From Eurosta solidaginis (Eukaryota > Arthropoda > Insecta > Diptera > Tephritidae), in NCBI RefSeq assembly GCF_040869045.1, contig NC_090320.1, positions 148,636,941 to 148,700,940 on the forward strand: a DNA stretch of 64,000 nucleotides, written 5' to 3'. The position numbers were made by a program, and so were the translations under genes. Under the pieces are notes generated by a model. That model did no database searches and was not told the origin of the DNA. It saw only the letters and a program-made list of their open reading frames with translations. Of this stretch, positions 57,636-64,000 are shown one piece after another (position 1 is the first letter of the stretch; each line of letters opens with the position of its first letter).

Positions 57636-58919
57636 CTAATCGCCATCCCCCAGGAGCTGACCCTCAGAGTACAACCCTCTGAGAGCCAAGCTTCCGCTCG
57701 AGCCTGACGAAGCGTAGCCACCAGCTTCTTCGCCCTCGTCTACCTCCATCTCGTCTTCACTGTGGGGGAGTTCAGCCACCTCCGTACGAGACGCAAGGTT
57801 TACCAAGGCTTCAGCGTCAGCATTATAAACCTTAAGGCTTATATTTTTGAAGCGGTAGCTTACCCTGAAATCCTGCATTTTCAACGCTTCGACGCTTGCG
57901 CTGTCGAGCAGCAGGGCTATCTGCATCGTGGCCCGTTTAGTCTTCTCCACGTTAACCACCTTCCAGTTTTGGGTCGGTAGACCCGGGTTGTACTCCTGCA
58001 GCAGCTCCAGGATATCAGCGGGGTCCGTTGGCGTCACTGGAACCCAGGCTATCGCCCTTGGTCGGGAGGGGATATCACACGCCTCCGCTACCTTGAGGCG
58101 CGCGCCCGGATACACCTCCCCTATCAGCGAGACGGCGGCTTTTTAAAGCTTCGCCGACCTGCCGTCGTCACACGCAATTAGTTTGATATTTCCCTGGAAC
58201 CACCCCGCATCGGTATAAGAAGGCGGCGGACCAGGTTTATCTTTTTTGACCTTAACGGCCACAGTAGCGAGCACTGCCTCAATCCACTTCCACTTCTGTT
58301 TCGGGATCCTGCCATCTTCGCTGCTCTCGTCCATAACACCAATGATCTGCCGATCCTTGGCTATTTCGGCGAAAGACCGAGTCCAGCCTCCCTGCGTCTT
58401 GGCCCTTTTTGGCGCCGTAGGGTTCGATTCATCCATAGACCGCTGGCGCTTCGAGGCTTCATCGCTCTCGACCCAGTCCAGCCTGAACTCCGGCAACATC
58501 TGCTTCATCCAAGCAAGGTGACGCTAAGCCTTCGCCCAGTCCTCCGCGGAAACTTCCCCCTCCCTTATCGGCGAGGAGGCATTCCTACGCAGGATCCGGG
58601 CAGCCCAGCGCTGGTCCTGATGACTGGGCTCTTTGACTCTCTTGACCCTAGAGCTAGCCACCCCCACACCCCTGGAGCCCCTAGCAGCCAAACCGCCAGA
58701 CGCTTGACGCCGAGTGGCAGCCGTGCTGGTGGCTACGAGATGGGCGGCAGCCGCCCCAAGGGCCTCCCGGTCGGTGGCCCCTCCCCGAGAGGTACCGGCC
58801 TTTGGAATACCCAGCAGTCGACCCACCAGACGCTTGTCGCTGGGTGGAGGGCTTGCTGGTGGGGTCCAAGGGAGGGGCGGTAGTAGCACTGATGGCCTCC
58901 CGGTCACTTCCCCCTCCAT
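57636..58919 (-). pseudogene. Non-LTR ORF1 of the same element, two in-frame stops
   Basis: One minus-strand frame opens at 58919 (MEGEVTGRPSVLLPPLPW) and runs to 57636, broken only by stops at 58524-58526 and 58143-58145. The N-terminus is Pro/Ser/Arg-rich and low-complexity. The middle includes LPEFRLDWVESDEASKRQRS. The C-terminal half resembles the RNA-binding part of ORF1 proteins (VVNVEKTKRATMQIALLLDS), and an acidic tail follows. No CCHC zinc knuckle is visible. It ends 35 bp before the ORF2 start, the usual spacing. Confidence 0.75.
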
Positions 58920-59541
58920 GAGAGGTACTGGCCCTCGGACTACTCGAACCGGATAATCTCTCGGCCCTTTTCTGTCTACCTGCCGCTGCAGCAGCGAACC
59001 TCTGAGGAGTTCTCTCAGCTAACTTGAGGCCCGGCTGAGCCGCACCCTTTGCGGAGCAAGCTCATATCGGCTTCTTATTTGGAGAGCCGCCCTCCTTACT
59101 ATTTTTTTTTTAATATTTTTCTTCCATACTAAACATCCCACGAGTAGCGGAGAAGGGGAAAGAGATCCGCGATGTCCGGGTAAGGCTTAATAGCATCGAA
59201 GGTCACCCGGTAATCGATGCACTCCGTTAGCGACTGGGCTATTTATGGGCCCCCAGCCAGGGTAATCCTCGGCATGGGTCGTATAACACCTTGATCCAGC
59301 CCATTAAGGAGAAGGGGAGAGAAAGAGGAAGAGAAAGAATAAACGTAGATAGGGTTGAGGGGGGTGGGAAGAAAGGTCGCCGCTCGAATTAGCCGCCGAA
59401 GCGTTACCAGGTGCCACCACGAGGGGGCTCCGCCCCTACATGAGGGAGGGAGGGTGCAAAAAACACCTACGGGTCGACGGTTTGGGGTGACGCCGGTGAG
59501 TGCAAGGCGCAACACCCCCATGAAAGGCACCCTCCGGCAGT
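58920..59541 (-). other. 5' leader of the RNase H-bearing non-LTR element
   Basis: This GC-rich leader ends abruptly at 59541 with CTGCCGGAGGGTGCC as its first bases on the coding strand. Beyond it the Gypsy protease frame resumes, so 59541/59542 is the 5' insertion junction and the copy is full-length or nearly so at this end. Confidence 0.7.
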
Positions 59542-60395
59542 AAAACTTTCGGAAAAATATTCATGTTTAGCGGCACTTTGTTGCATTATAATAGAGACTG
59601 CTTTGGAATCAGCTAAAGCTTGAAGAATTTTGGTCATTTTTAATTTACTTTTGGGTCTTACATCTAAAAGTTCGGTTGATTTCTTCTTAACATTCGTCAA
59701 CTTGATATTAAATATACGTAGGAAGTCACGTCCCAAAATAATTGGTACAACCTTATCATCGTCTGGTATGATATTCAATTCAATTTTATTTACTTTTTTA
59801 TTAAATTTAATATAACAAAATATTTTTTGTATTATTTTTAATTATTTTCCTCCAATCGCTTTAAATTTTGAAGAGCATCTTGCTATCCGGTTCTCCACCA
59901 ATTGATTGTGAACGTATGACTCTCTTATAAAGCTAACCGGACTGCCGGTATCAAACAAAGAAAAAACTGTTTCAAATATTGACTTCTCACCTAATTTGAA
60001 TTTAATACTTACAAAATTAAAAGCATTTACGTCATCATCAGAGGAGTGAGTATTGACGTCTTCCCCTATGGCTGCAACTTCGTTAAGTGATTTTAAAATT
60101 TTTGCTGGATTTGGGCACGAGCGATGATCATGGCCCATACGCCAGCAGCGGAAGCAAGAACCAGTCGGTCGTAGCGGGTACGGGCATTGAGGATTAATAT
60201 GCCCGACCTTGGCACAATTGTAGCATGTTTGCGGTGGTTTCGGGTCATTTGACGTTTTTGCTGTATTCGTATGTTTTGTTCCCACTCCTGGTTCTATTGT
60301 GGAATAATTGGTGAGTCCCTTCTACACTTTATTTTTAATTCCAACCTCAATATTTGCAACAGCAGCCACAAGACCACTTTTATATTCCCTAGTTT
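59542..60395 (-). pseudogene. Ty3/Gypsy gag (nucleocapsid) and protease
   Basis: On the minus strand 60285-59842 carries two CCHC zinc knuckles ([14 protein letters not shown] and [14 protein letters not shown]) and then the protease active site, [12 protein letters not shown]. The next frame (59778 down) has the protease flap and end motif VVPIILGRDFLRIF. The reading stops at 59542, where the non-LTR element inserted. A frameshift separates the two parts near 59830. It is a different family from the gag of the tandem block. Confidence 0.88.
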
Positions 60396-61803
60396 AGACA
60401 GTTTTCAGGGCTGGGAGGAAGTCCTAGATCTAACTTTGCAACCGATGATGACCCGGCGCTAGTGGAAAACTGGAGAGTGTCAGACAAAGCCTCTCTTTCG
60501 GACCTTCGCTTGATCTTCTTCGACATCAAATTTGGATCTGGCCAGACTCGCCGCTACAGAAACCCAAGAAGAACCAAGTGGGATAAATTAGTAAGGCTAG
60601 CTACACCAGCATTAGGAATAAACGGACCTAACATAAACTGCCAGCAAAAGCTCTATGAGCTAGTCGGCAAGGTAGAGCTCGCAATAACTACCTCTTACAA
60701 TAAGTGCACCCCATTTAGTATTCGTATAAATAAGTCCCCACCTTAGGAAACTTAGAGCGACAGTACGGAAGGCATTAAATAAGTGCCTCACAACCAAGGA
60801 GTGGCATCCATATAGGGAGGCACTCAAAGTATAAAAAAAAGCTATAAGGGTAGCGAAGGCTGTGTCCTGGCAATCCTTTTGCTCCTCAATAGAAAACACT
60901 CGCGAGTCCTCCAGACTGAGTAAAATTCTGTCCAAAGAACACCACAACAATCACTTCGTAAGAAGTGAGGTAGGCCTATGAACAAACTCACCAGAGGACT
61001 CCTCCCTGGGCACACCCATCAATACTCACTTCCCACGGTGTGATCTAGCACCAGTAAAAGAATTTCTGCAGGAATTCTCAGCCCTCAGAGATCCTACTGG
61101 ATAGGATATTAGACAGCGAAAAATCAGCTTTGCTATCAATGGCTTCTCTCCATTTAAATCGCCCGGACTGGATGGCGTTATCCCGGTAATGCTACAGAAG
61201 CTAGGTGATCCAATGATCCTCTGGCTGGAAACGGTATACAGAGCGAGTGTAGCCCTGACCTATATTCCACAAAGCTGGAGGAAAACAAAAGTAATATTTC
61301 TGCCGAAAGCGGGCAGACGCATAAACGACAATTACAAAGACTACAGACCAATAAGCCTCACATCCTTCATGCTCAAGATCCTTGAGGGGCTTCTGGATAT
61401 CTACATTAGATCAATAATAATAGGACCAAACCTGTCAAAGGCACAGCCTGCCTACATGAAGGGAAGATAAACGGAGACCGCCTTCCATGAGCTAACTGGT
61501 TTTGTAGAAAGATCACTACACTACAAAAAATTCACAAAAGCAACTTTCCTAGATATAGGAGGCGCCTTGAACAACATCAAAACCGACAAAATTGTGGAAG
61601 CCCTACAAAGGGCCGGAGTTGACAACCACATTTGTGGATGGACTCAATCAATGCTGGAAAACAGAACCATACAAGCGGATATGGGCTCAGTGAGAATGAG
61701 AGGTACACCCCAGGGCGAGGTCCTCTCGCTACTACTCTGGGTCATTGCACTGAACGAGGTACTACTCAAACTCGACAAGAATGGTATTAAGGCAGTAGCA
61801 TAC
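60396..61803 (+). pseudogene. 5'-truncated non-LTR ORF2 on the plus strand
   Basis: The plus strand shows the end of an endonuclease (WEEVLDLTL, then ENWRVSDKASLSD), a linker (NPRRTKWDKLVRLATPALGI) and RT (YRPISLTSFMLKILEGLLDI, then MRGTPQGEVLSLLLWVIALN). There are stops near 60745 and 61470 and at other sites. The frame ends at VAY, immediately before the expected catalytic ADD, where other sequence starts at 61804. It belongs to the same I/LOA/R1-like group as the element at 54543-59541 but is clearly another lineage. Confidence 0.85.
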
Positions 61804-62690
61804 TTTAAGAGACCTGGTCCACTGAATCAGGATTGAATCCAGTGTTTCCCTAATTCTCCTAGTCCGAGATGAGGTATGGATTTGAGTATTGTCTTAGCTC
61901 TCCAGACGCATTTCTCCAATCATCAAAATATCCGCTTTGATTCCTGAATAAAGACAAACACCTGGTTTAAGTCTGTAGTGAAGAATACTTTATTTTGGCT
62001 CATCGCCAGCTTTTATATGTTTACAATCAAGTTCTTAATTCTATTCATTCATACAAAATTGCTTACTGGCTAAATTTGAGCATTTTTCATAATCGATTTC
62101 CGCTTGAAATATATACAAATGCTTAATTGCTAATTGTTTCTAGAACACCATTAATAAGTGTGTTACTTGCAATGCGATCAAATTTTAGGGCCCATTACTG
62201 ATACTTAGCATAGACTTGACTTGACTTGGCGTAAGCTTGGCAACTTAGCCACGATTATACTCCACTTAGCGCATACAATCTGGCATCATAATCAGCTGTA
62301 AAATTTATTTTTTAAATAAATGTCAATTTGTATGACAAAATGAAATGAAAGCAAACAAATGGCATCTCAAAATGTAAACGTCACTTAGAACTAACATAGA
62401 AAATCAAAATTCAACAGACTTCCAAGTCAAGTTAAGTGTTGCTAAATTTTGAGTAATCAGTAACATGCAATGTTTATTTATAAGAACTGTAAGTGACAGT
62501 TCTAAAGTCAAGTCAAGTATATGCTAAGTATGAGTAACGGGCCCTTTTGCTAAGCTATGTGTGTCACAGGTGTCCCATATGTAAAGTTATGTCAAATGCG
62601 GTTGAGACATCAAACCTGTTGACTCAGCAATGTGTATCGCGTGCATTATCGTGGTCAGGCACACTACACACTACCCCTTAAGAAAAATGT
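61804..62690 (-). repeat. Possible solo LTR (containing a MITE)
   Basis: On the minus strand the segment starts near TGTGTAGTGTGCCTGACC (62683), just after a purine-rich AAGGGG. It has a TATA-like CATATAAAAGCTGG (about 62008-62021) followed by an AATAAAG signal, and it interrupts the RT frame at 61803. These are LTR features, but the 3' boundary and a target duplication could not be fixed and no internal genes flank it. Confidence 0.4.
62188..62544. mobile_element. MITE with GGGCCC termini, 357 bp
   Basis: GGGCCCATTACTGATACTTA at 62188 is mirrored at the right end (62544) as GGGCCCGTTACTCATACTTA, and the match continues for about 40 bp, including repeated ACTTG. No exact target duplication was seen (flanks TTTTA and TTTTG). 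The ends recall the Harbinger-like elements at 37716 and 51913. Confidence 0.75.
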
Positions 62691-62817
62691 ATATTAATTG
62701 TAGTTTCTTAAAATATAGATTAATTTATATTCGGTTATATCTTACTGGGTGTTTATATGGTAAATTATTTATGTAAATATATAGAAAATTCTAGGTAAAT
62801 TATTTATGTAAATATAT

Positions 62818-63514
62818 TGTAACGAATTTACTTGCAAATCCTCTAATTTGCCCTTTTGCTAGGTTCGTGTCGTTAAACTGTTGAATAAATAACTCCAATA
62901 TTGAGTAATGGAAAAATGGCCTTTATTAAAATACTTCACAATAACACTCAAACTGTGCAACGAATAGCTTAATAACCAAACTGATAGCTTAAATGAATTT
63001 GACTTTCAAAATAATACTGCTATTGCTCGCTAGATATCGTCTTATTCGTAATTGCTTGGCAACTCAAATCAAACTGAATTCCAGCGCCTCTAAAATTGTC
63101 GCCTTTTATACTCTTTGATTTCAACCTTCGCATCTTCTAGGCGCTTCCAGAATCTACTTGTCCAGCAGCTCTCAAACTTCTCAGCTGTAACTACAATTGC
63201 ACAATTTTATACATCTTCTAGGCGCTTCCAGAATCTACTAGTCCAGTAGCTCTCAAACTTCTCAGCTGTAACTACAATTGCACAATTTTATAGTTTTTCT
63301 CATTGCATACTTATAGGAGTATCTCAGATATATGCATATGTTAGTGCATTGACTCTCCGCTGCTCGTATACGTACATGGTACATATATGTAGACGCAGTT
63401 ATTGTTTCGTTTATGTAGATACATAATGATTGAATTATTGATGTGCATTCACGTCACTGCTTAGCATCGGCTTAGACACGGCAGCACTCCTCAGTTTTGC
63501 TAATATCCGCAACA
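62818..63514 (-). repeat. 3' LTR of a Ty3/Gypsy element, 697 bp
   Basis: Read on the minus strand, the LTR runs from TGTTGCGGATATTAGC (63514) to AAATTCGTTACA (62818), with the canonical TG...CA ends. It has a strong TATA element, GAGTATAAAAGGCG, at about 63103-63116 and an AATAAA signal near 62932. It contains an 81-bp tandem duplication (CATCTTCTAGGCGCTTCCAG at 63131 and 63212). The integrase frame of 63500-64000 ends at its edge. Confidence 0.75.
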
Positions 63515-64000
63515 CTGGGTGGAGACCCAAGTCTGATCGTCCCGATTAGACAAATCTCTCGATTTAACCGCTGCTAGCCTCTCCAAATGAACCACTTTCA
63601 TTTTGGTTCGTGGTTTGCCAATAGTTTGTATGCGGTACACTACATCGTTGATCCGTTTTACAACTTTGTATGGGCCTTCCCAGTTACACTGAGATTTCGG
63701 GGACAAACCTTTTTTTCGTTGTGGGTTGTATAGCAGCACCAAATCTCCTTCCCGAAACCCTTCCGAATTAATTGCTTTATCGTACCTCGCTTTCATCTTG
63801 TCACTCATAATTTTTGCTCGTTGCCTTACCAGATCGTGTATCTCTCTCAGCTCTTTTTCCAAGACATCAGTGGATTTCTTGACATTCCTCTCCGCATCGG
63901 CATCTATCCCATACTTCAAATCAGCTGGCAGTCGAAGGTCATTGCCAAAAATTACCTTTGCGGGAGTTTGGCCCGTTGTGTCATGTACTGCCGATCGGTA
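63500..64000 (-). CDS. Ty3/Gypsy integrase C-terminus (partial, runs off the window)
   Basis: The minus-strand frame is open from the window edge to 63500. It starts within the end of the integrase core (TGQTPAKVIFGNDLRLPADL) and continues through a basic, helical segment to the C-terminal domain motif LVLLYNPQRKKGLSPKSQCN followed by WEGPYKVV. This is typical of the mdg1/412-like branch of Gypsy integrases. No stop or frameshift is visible in these 166 codons, so the element may be younger than others here. Confidence 0.88.
   Translation of the reverse strand, partial: YRSAVHDTTGQTPAKVIFGNDLRLPADLKYGIDADAERNVKKSTDVLEKELREIHDLVRQRAKIMSDKMKARYDKAINSEGFREGDLVLLYNPQRKKGLSPKSQCNWEGPYKVVKRINDVVYRIQTIGKPRTKMKVVHLERLAAVKSRDLSNRDDQTWVSTQCCGY

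Overview
This window is a dense nest of transposable elements with no intact host gene. The organism is almost certainly a higher fly, and probably a tephritid fruit fly (inference). The grounds are the mixture of Ty3/Gypsy, Jockey/LOA-type non-LTR, Tc1, P, hAT-like, PIF/Harbinger-like and Helitron sequences, Sec24 and CCT7 fragments with short fly-like introns, and a long repeat that begins TACTCAGTTGAG and ends CCTTACTTGTT, which I associate with tephritid genomes. Nearly all coding sequence is broken by stops and frameshifts.

Layout, left to right. 1-2243: the 5' end of a non-LTR element (minus strand), a decayed ORF2 copy and a fragment of an LTR-element leader. 2244-23654: a tandem block. 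A unit of about 9.4 kb is present twice in full (2244-11628 and 11629-20972) and once truncated (20973-23654). Each full unit carries a gag-protease remnant, a 134-bp minisatellite, AT-rich sequence, a 936-bp hAT-like element with an 8-bp target duplication and a non-LTR reverse transcriptase. 23800-27756: a 4-kb repeat with 763-bp and 128-bp internal repeats; a second copy lies inverted at 37763-41090. 27916-28612: a Helitron fragment.

29209-46874 (minus strand) is one Ty3/Gypsy pol gene split by three unrelated DNA transposons that landed within about 85 bp of reverse-transcriptase coding sequence. (1) A 6.2-kb insertion (31489-37656) bounded by CCCAGCAAAAA inverted termini carries intron-containing, fused fragments of the host genes Sec24 and CCT7, so it looks like a gene-capturing composite transposon. 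(2) A PIF/Harbinger-like element (37716-41126) contains the inverted repeat arm. (3) A P-superfamily element (41155-46541) is itself hit by a Tc1 element and a small hAT-like MITE.

46875-54530: a second Gypsy integrase scrap, a long open non-LTR ORF2 (48574-51657), a Harbinger-like element with a Myb/SANT-type exon, and a non-LTR tail. 54543-59541: a nearly full-length RNase H-bearing non-LTR element inserted in a Gypsy gag-protease gene (59542-60395). 60396-64000: another non-LTR fragment, a possible solo LTR carrying a MITE, and the 3' LTR plus integrase end of a Gypsy element running off the right edge.

The genes do not form a pathway. The value of the window lies in the order of events: insertion junctions can be read base by base from target-site duplications and from the continuity of interrupted reading frames. 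I saw no rRNA, tRNA or CRISPR array.
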